This document shows, one piece after another, positions 40,418-51,540 of a DNA stretch of 64,000 nt (its first letter is position 1; each line of letters begins with the position of its first letter). The translations under genes were made by a program, and so were the position numbers. Source of the stretch: Streptomyces chrestomyceticus JCM 4735. Its GTDB lineage: Bacteria; Actinomycetota; Actinomycetes; Streptomycetales; Streptomycetaceae. The stretch covers positions 1,054,001 through 1,118,000 of the forward strand of contig NZ_BHZC01000001.1 in assembly GCF_003865135.1 (NCBI RefSeq). Reading direction: 5' to 3'. The notes beneath the pieces were generated by a model. The model was given only the letters and a program-made list of their open reading frames with translations, did not search any database and was not told the origin of the DNA.

Positions 40418-41734
40418 TCAGGTGTCCAGCTTCTGCTTGGCGGTCTCCGGCAGGGTCAGGTACACGACGAAGGAGAGCAGGCAGAGGGCGGACACGTACC
40501 AGGGGAACAGGTCCGCGTTCCCGGCCTGTTTGAACCAGGTGCCCACGTACGGCGCGGTGCCGCCGAAGAGCGCCACGGTCAGCGAGTACGGGAAGCCGAT
40601 GCCCGCGGCCCGTACCCGGGCCGGGAAGACCTCGGCGTTCACGGCGGCGGCGACCGCGGTGTACCCGGTCAGCAGCACCATGCCCGCGCACTGCACGAGC
40701 AGCAGCGACCAGAACGCGTCGGTCACCAGGTGCAGCAGCGGTACGGCGAGCACCGCGAAGCCCAGCGCGAAGCCGAGCAGCAGCGGCTTGCGGCCGACGC
40801 GGTCCGAGAGCAGGCCGCCGAGCGGCTGGAGCAGGGCGAAGAACAGCAGCGACAGGGTGCCGACGGTGAGCGCCTCGCTCTTGTCGAAACCGGCGTTGAC
40901 CTGTGCGTACGTGGGCAGGTAGGTGGTCCAGGTGTAGTACGCGAGGGTGCCGCCGGCGGTGATGCCGCAGATCAGCAGGGACTGGCGCGGGTAGCGGCGC
41001 AGCGCCTCGAAGATGCCGGGGCGGGCGGCGGCCCGCTGCTCCTCGCTGCGCGTCTCGCGGGCCCCGCTGCGGATCCACAGGCCGAGGAGGCTGAACACCG
41101 CGCCGATCAGGAACACCAGGCGCCAGCCCCACTGCCCCATCTGGCCGTCGGTCAGGACGCCCGCCAGCAGGGCGGCCGTGCCGGACGCCAGCAGTTGGCC
41201 CGCGGTGGTGGAGACGTACTGGAAGCTGGAGAACAGCCCGCGCCGGCCGGGTCCGGCCGACTCGACGAGGAAGGTCGTGGAGGCGGCGAACTCGCCGCCC
41301 ACGGAGAGCCCCTGCACCAGCCGGGCGACGACCAGCACGACCGGCGCGAGCACGCCGGTGGCCGCGTAGGTGGGGGTGACGGCGACGAGCAGGCTGCCGC
41401 CGCCCATCAGCAGGATCGTCAGGGTCAGCGCGGCCCGGCGGCCCCGGCGGTCGGCGACCGCGCCCATCAGCAGCCCGCCGACCGGGCGCATGAAGAAGCC
41501 CACCGCGAACACCGCGAAGGTGGACAGCAGCGGCACCAGCGGGTTGCCGGTGTCCTGGGGGAAGACCCGGTCGGCGATGTAGACGGCCAGGAAGGAGTAC
41601 GCGTACCAGTCGTACCATTCCACGGCGTTGCCGACCGACGCCGCGGCCAACTGCCGCAACTGCGACACCTGCCGCGGCGCGCCGTCCGGCGCCCCTTCCG
41701 CCGTTCCGGCCTCGGCCTGCTCCGCACGTGTCAT
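40418..41734 (-). CDS. MFS transporter of the metabolite:H+ symporter (MHS) type
   Basis: 438-aa transporter with twelve predicted helices from ATG 41734 behind GGAGGA. The MHS signature begins it (ASVGNAVEWYDWYAYSFLAV), followed by the loop 2-3 motif GAVADRRGRRAAL and the RLVQGLSVGGEFAASTTFLV block of helix 5. In the second half LSDRVGRKPLLLGFAL repeats the loop motif. MHS members import organic acids such as alpha-ketoglutarate, citrate or shikimate together with protons. The gene diverges from lutABC across about 120 bases, so lactate or a related acid is a reasonable substrate guess. Confidence 0.85.
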   Translation of the reverse strand: MTRAEQAEAGTAEGAPDGAPRQVSQLRQLAAASVGNAVEWYDWYAYSFLAVYIADRVFPQDTGNPLVPLLSTFAVFAVGFFMRPVGGLLMGAVADRRGRRAALTLTILLMGGGSLLVAVTPTYAATGVLAPVVLVVARLVQGLSVGGEFAASTTFLVESAGPGRRGLFSSFQYVSTTAGQLLASGTAALLAGVLTDGQMGQWGWRLVFLIGAVFSLLGLWIRSGARETRSEEQRAAARPGIFEALRRYPRQSLLICGITAGGTLAYYTWTTYLPTYAQVNAGFDKSEALTVGTLSLLFFALLQPLGGLLSDRVGRKPLLLGFALGFAVLAVPLLHLVTDAFWSLLLVQCAGMVLLTGYTAVAAAVNAEVFPARVRAAGIGFPYSLTVALFGGTAPYVGTWFKQAGNADLFPWYVSALCLLSFVVYLTLPETAKQKLDT

Positions 41735-41857
41735 GGTCCTCCGCTCCGGGTCCTTCTCCTTCGCCCGCCGCTGGGGCAGGATGAGCCGACAGGTGATCAT
41801 GTACCGGTGAGACGCCCCGCCGCCAGCGGTCGACGGCAGCCGAAAGGAGATGGCAAC
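41735..41857. promoter_or_regulatory. Divergent promoter region of the MHS transporter and lutABC
   Basis: A 123-base gap that must hold promoters for both sides. GGTGATCATGTACC at about 41792-41805 has imperfect symmetry (GGT...ACC) like GntR-type operators, which often control lactate genes. AAAGGAG at 41844-41850 serves the GTG at 41858. Confidence 0.3.
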
Positions 41858-42652
41858 GTGCGCGTAGCACTGTTCGTCACCTGCATCAACGACACGCTCT
41901 ACCCGGACACCGGCCGGGCAGTGATCACGCTGCTGGAACGCCTCGGGGTCGAGGTGGGATTCCCGGCGGAGCAGAGTTGCTGCGGCCAGCCCCAGTTCAA
42001 CACCGGCTACCGGCATCTGACGGAGCCGCTGGTGCACCGCTTCGACCGCGCCTTCGCCGACTACGACTACGTGGTCACCCCCTCCGCGTCGTGCGCGGCG
42101 ATGGTGCGGGACAACTACCCGAGGATCGCGGCGAAGGCCGAGGCCGAGGGGCGCGCCGGGCGGGAGCTGGCGCGGGCCGCGGCGAGCGCCGTGCCCAAGA
42201 CGTACGAGCTGACCGAGTTCCTGACCGACGTGCTGAAGGTGACCGACGTGGGCGCGTACTACCCGCACACCGTCACCTACCACCCGACCTGCCACGGCCT
42301 GCGGATGCTGGGCCTGGGCGACCGGCCGCGCCGGCTGCTGGAGCGGGTACGGGGGCTGGAGCTGCGCGAACTGCCGGGCGCCGAGGAGTGCTGCGGCTTC
42401 GGCGGCACCTTCGCGGTGAAGAATCCGGCGGTGTCGGCCGCGATGGGCGCCGACAAGGCACGGGCGGTCCTGGAGACGGGCGCGGAGGCGGTCTGCACGG
42501 TCGACAACTCCTGTCTGATGCACATCGGCGGCACGCTCCGGCGGCAGGGCGCGGCGGCCCGGCCCGTGCACATCGCGGAGATCCTGGCCGCCACGGAGGC
42601 CGACGCGCGGGAACCGTCCCGCGCCCGCGCCACGGAAGGGAGCCCGCGGTGA
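41858..42652 (+). CDS. lutA: L-lactate utilisation protein LutA (Fe-S, CCG domains)
   Basis: 264-aa cytosolic protein from GTG 41858 with AAAGGAG seven bases upstream. It consists of two cysteine-rich CCG domains: FVTCINDTLYPDTGRAVITL and QSCCGQPQFNTGYR (about 40) in the first, TYHPTCHGLRMLGLGDRP and EECCGFGGTFAVKNP (about 178) in the second. CCG domains bind iron-sulfur clusters in heterodisulfide reductase-like and LutA/YkgE proteins. LutABC oxidises L-lactate to pyruvate. Its GTGA end overlaps the lutB start by four bases, showing tight coupling in an operon. Confidence 0.9.
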   Translation: MRVALFVTCINDTLYPDTGRAVITLLERLGVEVGFPAEQSCCGQPQFNTGYRHLTEPLVHRFDRAFADYDYVVTPSASCAAMVRDNYPRIAAKAEAEGRAGRELARAAASAVPKTYELTEFLTDVLKVTDVGAYYPHTVTYHPTCHGLRMLGLGDRPRRLLERVRGLELRELPGAEECCGFGGTFAVKNPAVSAAMGADKARAVLETGAEAVCTVDNSCLMHIGGTLRRQGAAARPVHIAEILAATEADAREPSRARATEGSPR

Positions 42653-44124
42653 GCGGTACGTATCTCGGCATGCCCGCGTTCCCCGCGGCCGCCGCGTCCT
42701 CCACCCAGGACGCCCGGCTGCGCGGCAACCTGCGCCACGCCACCCACACCATCCGCGACAAGCGCGCCAAGGCGGTGGCGGAGCTGGACGACTGGGCGCG
42801 TCTGCGGGCCGCGGGCGCCGCCGTCAAGGACCGTACGCTGCGCCACCTCGACCACTACCTGGAGCAGCTTGAGGAGTCGGTGACGGCGGCCGGCGGGCAG
42901 GTGCACTGGGCGGCGGACGCCGCGGAGGCCAACGCCATCGTCGCCCGGCTGGTGCGGGAGACCGGCGAGCGCGAGGTCGTCAAGGTCAAGTCGATGGCGA
43001 CGCAGGAGACCGGACTGAACCGGGCGCTGGCCGAGGCGGGCATCAGCGCGTACGAGACGGATTTGGCGGAGCTGATCGTGCAGCTCGGCGACGATCTGCC
43101 GTCGCACATCCTGGTGCCCGCGATCCACCGCAACCGGGGCGAGATCCGGGACATCTTCCGGGAGCAGATGGCCCGTTGGGGCCGTCCGGCGCCGGATGAT
43201 CTGTCGGACGCGCCGGCCGCGCTGGCGGAGGCGGCGCGGCTGCACCTGCGCGAGAAATTCCTGACCGCGAAGGTCGGCATCTCGGGGGCCAACTTCATGG
43301 TGGCCGACACCGGGACGCTGGTGGTCGTGGAGTCCGAGGGCAACGGCCGGATGTGCCTGACCCTGCCGGAGACGCTGATCTCGGTCGTCGGCATCGAGAA
43401 GGTGGTGCCGACCTGGCAGGATCTGGAGATCTTCCTCCAGTTGCTGCCGCGCTCCTCGACGGCCGAGCGGATGAACCCGTACACCTCGATGTGGACCGGC
43501 ACGACGGACGGCGACGGGCCGCGCACCTTCCACCTCGTGCTGCTCGACAACGGGCGCACCGACACCCTCGCCGACACGGTGGGCCGCCAGGCGCTGCGCT
43601 GCATCCGCTGCTCGGCCTGTCTGAACGTGTGCCCGGTGTACGAGCGGGCCGGCGGGCACGCGTACGGCTCGGCGTACCCGGGGCCGATCGGCGCGATCCT
43701 CACTCCACAACTGCGCGGTACGGCGAGCGAGCTGGACGCCTCGCTGCCGTACGCGTCGTCGCTGTGCGGCGCCTGTTACGAGGTGTGCCCGGTCGCCATC
43801 GACATCCCGGAGGTGCTGGTGCATCTGCGGGAGCGGGTGGTGCAGGGTGGCCGGGTGACGCGGCGGGGTGTGAAGACCGTCCTCAAACCGGCCAAGGGGC
43901 ACGCCGCGGAGCGGGCGGCGATGCGCGCGGCCGGGTTCGCGTTCGACCACCCCGGGGCGCTGCGCGCGGGGCAGCGGCTGGCGGCCCGTACCCGGCGGCT
44001 GCATCCGCGCCGGCTGCCGGGTCCGGGGCGCGCCTGGACGGACACCCGGGACCTGCCGCCGGTGCCGGCCGAGTCCTTCCGGGACTGGTGGCGGCGTACG
44101 CGTGGAGAGGAGCGGGCGAAATGA
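42649..44124 (+). CDS. lutB: L-lactate utilisation protein LutB (Fe-S oxidoreductase)
   Basis: 491-aa protein from GTG 42649. A DUF162/LUD domain (about 60-305: REVVKVKSMATQETGLNRAL, then AKVGISGANFMVADTGTLVV, then SVVGIEKVVPTW) is followed by two ferredoxin-like 4Fe-4S sites, CIRCSACLNVCPVY (about 317) and CGACYEVCPVAIDIPE (about 372). This is the full LutB/YkgF architecture. It passes electrons from lactate through its clusters with LutA and LutC. The start overlaps lutA and the stop overlaps lutC (ATGA). The C-terminal 90 residues form a basic tail (RRLHPRRLPGPGR) common to actinobacterial LutB. Confidence 0.92.
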   Translation: MSGTYLGMPAFPAAAASSTQDARLRGNLRHATHTIRDKRAKAVAELDDWARLRAAGAAVKDRTLRHLDHYLEQLEESVTAAGGQVHWAADAAEANAIVARLVRETGEREVVKVKSMATQETGLNRALAEAGISAYETDLAELIVQLGDDLPSHILVPAIHRNRGEIRDIFREQMARWGRPAPDDLSDAPAALAEAARLHLREKFLTAKVGISGANFMVADTGTLVVVESEGNGRMCLTLPETLISVVGIEKVVPTWQDLEIFLQLLPRSSTAERMNPYTSMWTGTTDGDGPRTFHLVLLDNGRTDTLADTVGRQALRCIRCSACLNVCPVYERAGGHAYGSAYPGPIGAILTPQLRGTASELDASLPYASSLCGACYEVCPVAIDIPEVLVHLRERVVQGGRVTRRGVKTVLKPAKGHAAERAAMRAAGFAFDHPGALRAGQRLAARTRRLHPRRLPGPGRAWTDTRDLPPVPAESFRDWWRRTRGEERAK

Positions 44125-44765
44125 GCAGCCGGGATGTGGTGCTGGCGCGGGTGCGCCGGGCGCTGGCGGACGTACCGCGCGGTGAGGGGTACGAGGACGT
44201 GCCGGTCCCCCGCGACTATCTGCGCGTCCATGGTTCCCGTACGCCGGAGGAGCGGGTGGCGCTGCTGGCCGAGCGCCTGGCGGAGTACCGGGCGCTGGTG
44301 CACCACTGTGCCGAGGACGAGGTGCACATGCTGGTCATGCGCCTGCTGGCCGAGCACGGCACGCAGCACGTCCTCGTGCCGCCGGGGCTGGACCCGTCGT
44401 GGATGGCCGCCGCCGATCCCGTCCGCATCCACGACCGCGCGGCGAGCACCGCGCGTGAACTCGACGCGGTGGGCAGTGTCGTGACCGGCTGCGCGGTGGC
44501 GATCGCCGAGACCGGCACCATCGTGCTGGACGGCTCGCCCGACCAGGGCCGTCGCCGGATCTCGCTCGTTCCGGACCATCACATCTGTGTGGTGCGCGTA
44601 CCGGACCAGGTCGTCGACTCGGTGCCGGAGGCGCTCGAACGCCTGGATCCGGTACGTCCGTTGACGTGGATCTCCGGACCGTCGGCGACCAGCGACATCG
44701 AGCTGGACCGGGTCGAAGGGGTGCACGGGCCGCGGAAGCTGGAGGTCGTGCTGCTGTCGGAGTGA
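44121..44765 (+). CDS. lutC: L-lactate utilisation protein LutC (LUD domain)
   Basis: 214-aa protein from ATG 44121, coupled to lutB by the ATGA overlap. It is a LUD/YkgG domain: N-terminal SSRDVVLARVRRALADVPRG, then the Rossmann-like VVTGCAVAIAETGTIVLDGS, then RRISLVPDHHICVVRVPDQV and SGPSATSDIELDRVEGVHGP near the end. LutC completes the LutABC set for L-lactate oxidation. The operon ends here; the beta-galactosidase gene starts about 100 bases later on the same strand but belongs to a different pathway. Confidence 0.92.
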   Translation: MSSRDVVLARVRRALADVPRGEGYEDVPVPRDYLRVHGSRTPEERVALLAERLAEYRALVHHCAEDEVHMLVMRLLAEHGTQHVLVPPGLDPSWMAAADPVRIHDRAASTARELDAVGSVVTGCAVAIAETGTIVLDGSPDQGRRRISLVPDHHICVVRVPDQVVDSVPEALERLDPVRPLTWISGPSATSDIELDRVEGVHGPRKLEVVLLSE

Positions 44766-44836
44766 GGGGCAGGGCCCGGCGGCGGGAAGTGGCGCGCGGA
44801 GGGCTTGTCATGCGCAGCGCCAACGTTCGACCCTGA

Positions 44837-48046
<3,210 letters not shown>

Positions 48047-48050
48047 CACC

Positions 48051-48082
48051 GGTGCCTGCGCTCCCCACGGAGCGCAGGCACC
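48051..48082. terminator. Perfect 14-bp hairpin between convergent genes
   Basis: GGTGCCTGCGCTCC pairs exactly with GGAGCGCAGGCACC around the loop CCAC. It starts five bases after the beta-galactosidase stop and lies before the convergent lipoprotein stop (48098), so it can act for both. Confidence 0.9.
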
Positions 48083-48097
48083 CGGACCGGCGGCCCG

Positions 48098-49090
48098 TCA
48101 CTCGTACATGACGTACTCGGGCTGCGGCCGCAGTGCCAGGACCTCCTTGTGGGTCATCAGGCGGCTGCCCTCGGTGTCCTCGTCGTAGAAGAGCTTGAAG
48201 CCGGTGTGCATCCCGCTGGGCAGGTTCCTGACCAGGTCGTTCCAGGTGCCGCGCTTCAGCCCCGGCGAGCCGATGCCGTCGGCGCACTTGATCGCGGCGA
48301 CGCCCGGCTGCGGCCGGAACGCGCGCTGGTCCTCGACCACCGAAGTCGCCACCTGGTGGAAGACGAACGCCTTCTCCGGCAGGTCGTGCTCGCGGACCAG
48401 GCCGGAGAGGTAGCGGGCGATCTCGGTGAGTTCGCCGCCGTCGGTGCTCCCGTAGGAGTCGCCCGGCTTCTCCCCCGGCCCCATCTCCCACTCGGGATCC
48501 AGCGCGACCCCCACGTCCGGGTGCACCAGCCATTCGCGCAGCGCCTTGACCTCGGCGAGCGCCGAGGCGCGGCCCGGCTGGATGTTCAGGAGCAGCAGCG
48601 CACGGTGCTTCTGCGCCGCCTTGTGGAAGCGGCGGACGGTGTCGGCTGAGGTGCGGGTGCGATAGGTCCCGTCGGGGCCCGCGCTGGAGTTGGCGACCAC
48701 GGCGAGGAGTTCCAGGACGGGCAGCGGCTCGCGGTCGGCGGCGTAGGTGTGTGCGAGCTTTTCGATCTCGCGGGCGCGCTGGTCCAGGTCACCGGTGCCG
48801 AGGCGGCCGAGTGCGGCGGCTCCGGGCAGGCCGCAGTAGCCGACGAGCCGGTGGCGGGGGAACAGTTCGCGGCCGCCGCGCGGCAGCTCGGGCCGCTTCT
48901 TGGTGGGCTTCGGCGTGGGACTGCTGCTCGTCCGGCTGCCAGGAGTGCCCGACGCCCGGGGCGGCGGCGCGCCGCGCGGTGACGCGTCGCTGTCCGCCGT
49001 ACCGGCGCAGGCGGTGAGAAGGCTGAGGCCCGCCGCGGCGGTGACGGCCAGGGCGCTCCGGCGGCCCGGCTCGGCTGTGCTGTCGAGCAC
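48098..49090 (-). CDS. Lipoprotein of unknown function, possibly TIM-barrel-like
   Basis: 330-aa lipoprotein: signal with lipobox LLTACAG (Cys about 28), a Ser/Pro-rich linker (30-70) and a mature domain from about 75. Blocks such as RHRLVGYCGLPGAAALGRLG, then PLPVLELLAVVANSSAGPDG, then EWLVHPDVGVALDPEWEMGP and KLFYDEDTEGSRLM alternate strands and helices as in a TIM barrel, with conserved acidic residues (DPEWEM, FYDEDTEGS) that could form a glycoside hydrolase-like site. No named family is recognised. It converges with the beta-galactosidase, so shared carbohydrate use is possible but not shown. Confidence 0.65.
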   Translation of the reverse strand: MLDSTAEPGRRSALAVTAAAGLSLLTACAGTADSDASPRGAPPPRASGTPGSRTSSSPTPKPTKKRPELPRGGRELFPRHRLVGYCGLPGAAALGRLGTGDLDQRAREIEKLAHTYAADREPLPVLELLAVVANSSAGPDGTYRTRTSADTVRRFHKAAQKHRALLLLNIQPGRASALAEVKALREWLVHPDVGVALDPEWEMGPGEKPGDSYGSTDGGELTEIARYLSGLVREHDLPEKAFVFHQVATSVVEDQRAFRPQPGVAAIKCADGIGSPGLKRGTWNDLVRNLPSGMHTGFKLFYDEDTEGSRLMTHKEVLALRPQPEYVMYE

Positions 49091-49383
49091 GTCGCCTCCT
49101 TGTGTCCATCGGGGTTCGGGAAGTCAGGGTGATCTCAGGTGGGCTGTGTGCCGTTCGCCTTGCCGGACCTGATCGCGCGAAACACCCCTCACCACGCTTC
49201 CTGACCACTAACGATCAAGATTGCGCCAACTTCGACCGTCCGGGCGGGAGCGGACAGTCCCGCAGGGTGACCCTCCCGTGGATAGGCACCGGATACGTAC
49301 GCATTCCGGAGGGCTGGGTGTCCCGCCGCCCGCTCAGCAGACTCGTGCTCACCGCAACGACGACGAAAGCGCGAGTGACCACC

Positions 49384-50577
49384 ATGAACAGCACCACCGC
49401 CAACCCCGGCCCCGTGTGGCACGCCGGCTGGAGCACCGCCGTACAGCGCCCCAGCACCGGTTTCGACAAGAACTGGTCCGAGGAGGGCTTCGCGGACCAG
49501 ACGGTACGTCAGCTCGTCCGGGTCACCGGCTCCGGCACGGCGGCCCGCGTCCGCCTCTCCAACCGTTTCGGCAGCACTCCCCTGGAGGTCGGCGGCGCCA
49601 CCCTCGCCCGTACGGACCGGGGCGCGGCCGTCCAGGACGGCACGACCCGCCCGCTGACGTTCTCAGGCGCCGGATCCGTCCGTATCCCGGCGGGCGGCGA
49701 GGTCTGGAGCGACCCGGCCGAACTCCCCGTGACCCTCTTCGACCAGCTCACGGTGAGCCTGTACTTCCCCCGCCCGACCGGCCCCACCACCTTCCACGCC
49801 CAGGCGTTCACCACCGCCTACCGCGCCGAGGGCGACCAACTGACCGCCGCGGACCCGGCCGTCTTCACCGAAACCTCCGTGTCCTGGTACGTCCTCGCCG
49901 ACATCGAGCTGGCGGACGGCGGCCCGGCCCGGCGGGACACCGTGGTGACGTTCGGCGACTCGCTCACCGACGGCTTCGCCTCCACCACCGACGCCGACCA
50001 CCGCTACCCGGACGCCCTCGCCGAACGACTGGCCGCCGCGGGCCGGGCCCGCCCGGTGCTCAACGCCGGCATCGGCGGCAACCTGCTGCTCAACGACGCC
50101 CCCTGGTTCGGCGAACGGGCCGCCGCCCGCTTCCGGCGGGACGTCCTGGACAAGCCCGGGGTACGGACGGTGATCGTGCTCGTCGGCCTGAACGACATCG
50201 GATTCAGCGAGGCGGACCAGTCCGAGTTCCCGACGTACCGCCCGAACCCGGACCTCTCCGCCGCACAGCTCATCGAGGGCTACCGAGCCCTGATCGCGGC
50301 GGCCCACCCAGCCGGGGTACGTGTCATCGGCGGCACGATCACCCCGTTCCAGGGCTCCGAGTACCACACCCCACACGCCGAGACCAAGCGCCAGGAGATC
50401 AACACCTGGATCCGCACCTCCGGCGCCTTCGACGCGGTAGCCGACTTCGCGACGGCCCTGTCCGACCCGTCGAACCCACAAGCCCTGCTGCCCGCTTACG
50501 ACAGCGGCGACCGGAAGCATCCTGGGGATGCCGGGTATCGGGTGATGGCGTCGGTGATCGATCCGGCGACCCTCTGA
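49384..50577 (+). CDS. SGNH/GDSL hydrolase with N-terminal beta domain
   Basis: 397-aa protein from ATG 49384 (GTG 49375 is possible). An N-terminal jelly-roll-like domain (about 1-165: WHAGWSTAVQRPS, VRLSNRFGSTPLEVGGATLA) precedes the SGNH hydrolase. Its blocks are VVTFGDSLTDGFASTTDADH (Ser, about 195), LNAGIGGNLLLND (Gly block), IVLVGLNDIGFSEA (Asn block) and, at the end, SGDRKHPGDAGYRVMA (Asp and His). The arrangement matches secreted Streptomyces esterases of rhamnogalacturonan-acetylesterase type, but no signal peptide is visible here, so it may be cytosolic or start elsewhere. It probably removes acyl groups from polysaccharides. Confidence 0.82.
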   Translation: MNSTTANPGPVWHAGWSTAVQRPSTGFDKNWSEEGFADQTVRQLVRVTGSGTAARVRLSNRFGSTPLEVGGATLARTDRGAAVQDGTTRPLTFSGAGSVRIPAGGEVWSDPAELPVTLFDQLTVSLYFPRPTGPTTFHAQAFTTAYRAEGDQLTAADPAVFTETSVSWYVLADIELADGGPARRDTVVTFGDSLTDGFASTTDADHRYPDALAERLAAAGRARPVLNAGIGGNLLLNDAPWFGERAAARFRRDVLDKPGVRTVIVLVGLNDIGFSEADQSEFPTYRPNPDLSAAQLIEGYRALIAAAHPAGVRVIGGTITPFQGSEYHTPHAETKRQEINTWIRTSGAFDAVADFATALSDPSNPQALLPAYDSGDRKHPGDAGYRVMASVIDPATL

Positions 50578-50607
50578 ACGCGCCTTAGCGCCCCGCCCCG
50601 CCGCCCC

Positions 50608-51030
50608 CTACAACCTCTCGACAACCCGAAACCGCTCGGCCACCACCTGCGTGTCGTCGTCCACCCGGAACTCCGGATCGCCGAGAGCCGCCCGCATCTC
50701 AGGGCTGTGCCAGAAGCTCTCGTGGTCGGCCCGCCAGTCGGCCACCGTTTCGTTGCCCTCGCCCTCGTCCACGGCGTGTCGCAGGTCCACGTCGGCCAGG
50801 CGCAGCACCCGTACCTCCGTCACCTCGATGACGGCTACGGGGCGGCCGGCGGAGTCGGGGACCTGGAAGCGGGCGCCGGCCCGTGGCAGTGGGGTGTTGG
50901 CGCGCTCGTAGTCCGCCAGCAGGCCCGAGGTGGTGGTCTTGGCGCCGGAGAGGACGGCGGCGACGAGGCGGTCCCGCAGGGGGCCGGGGAAGGCGAGTTC
51001 GAGGGGTGGCAGGGCTTCGTGGGCAGGCAT
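50608..51030 (-). CDS. ASCH domain protein
   Basis: 140-aa protein from ATG 51030 (AAGGTGAG upstream; a GTG three codons earlier is possible). It carries the ASCH beta-barrel with the pattern LELAFPGPLRDRLVAAVLSG, AKTTTSGL (the G-x-K-x-x-T-S/T nucleic-acid-facing loop), VAVIEVTEVRVLRLADVDLR and the closing ESFWHSPEMRAALGDPEF. ASCH domains bind RNA or modified nucleotides; some cleave acetylcytidine or act in RNA metabolism. It stands between the SGNH hydrolase and a DoxX-like gene without an evident link. Confidence 0.82.
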   Translation of the reverse strand: MPAHEALPPLELAFPGPLRDRLVAAVLSGAKTTTSGLLADYERANTPLPRAGARFQVPDSAGRPVAVIEVTEVRVLRLADVDLRHAVDEGEGNETVADWRADHESFWHSPEMRAALGDPEFRVDDDTQVVAERFRVVERL

Positions 51031-51074
51031 GCGGCTCACCTTAGAGGGGTGGTGGTGCGGCTTGCCCGCCTATT

Positions 51075-51500
51075 TCAGGGGCGGGCGTCCCGCCGGCCGG
51101 CGGCGTGGGCCGTGTGCAGGGCCCAGGCCACCATGGGCAGTTGTAGCGGCAGGCGGCCGTAGGCGATGGCCTTGAGGGGCGCCGGGCGGTGGCGCCAGTC
51201 GCGGGCCATCTTGATGTTGGCGGGGAAGACGGCGGCGAACAGGCCGGCGGCGGCCAGTGCGCCGGCCCGGCGGGTGCGCGGCAGGGCGACCGCGGCGGCG
51301 ACGGCGAGTTCCGCGGCGCCGCTGACGTAGGTCCAGGTGCGCGGGGAGCCCGGCAGGGCGCGGGGCACGATCGCGTCGAACGGCTTGGGGGCGAGGAAGT
51401 GGAGCGCTCCCACGCCGCCGAGCATCCGGGCCATCGTCCGGGCGGAACGGTCGGCGGATCGTGCCGCGGAACGGTCGGTGGTGCGGTCGGTGGCTGCCAC
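51075..51500 (-). CDS. DoxX-like integral membrane protein
   Basis: 141-aa membrane protein with an Arg/Ser/Asp-repeat N-terminus (ATDRTTDRSAARSADRSART) and four hydrophobic segments. The blocks GVGALHFLAPKPFDAIVPRA, TYVSGAAELAVAAAVALPR and AVFPANIKMARDWRH match the DoxX/DUF4267-type core. These proteins are linked to redox or quinone roles in membranes. The stop codon overlaps a small GC hairpin (GCCCGCC at 51064 with GGCGGGC at 51080) that could help to end transcription. Confidence 0.75.
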   Translation of the reverse strand: MAATDRTTDRSAARSADRSARTMARMLGGVGALHFLAPKPFDAIVPRALPGSPRTWTYVSGAAELAVAAAVALPRTRRAGALAAAGLFAAVFPANIKMARDWRHRPAPLKAIAYGRLPLQLPMVAWALHTAHAAGRRDARP

Positions 51501-51540
51501 GGGCGCTCCTGAGGTCGGTCCGGTGCGGTCGGGGCCGACC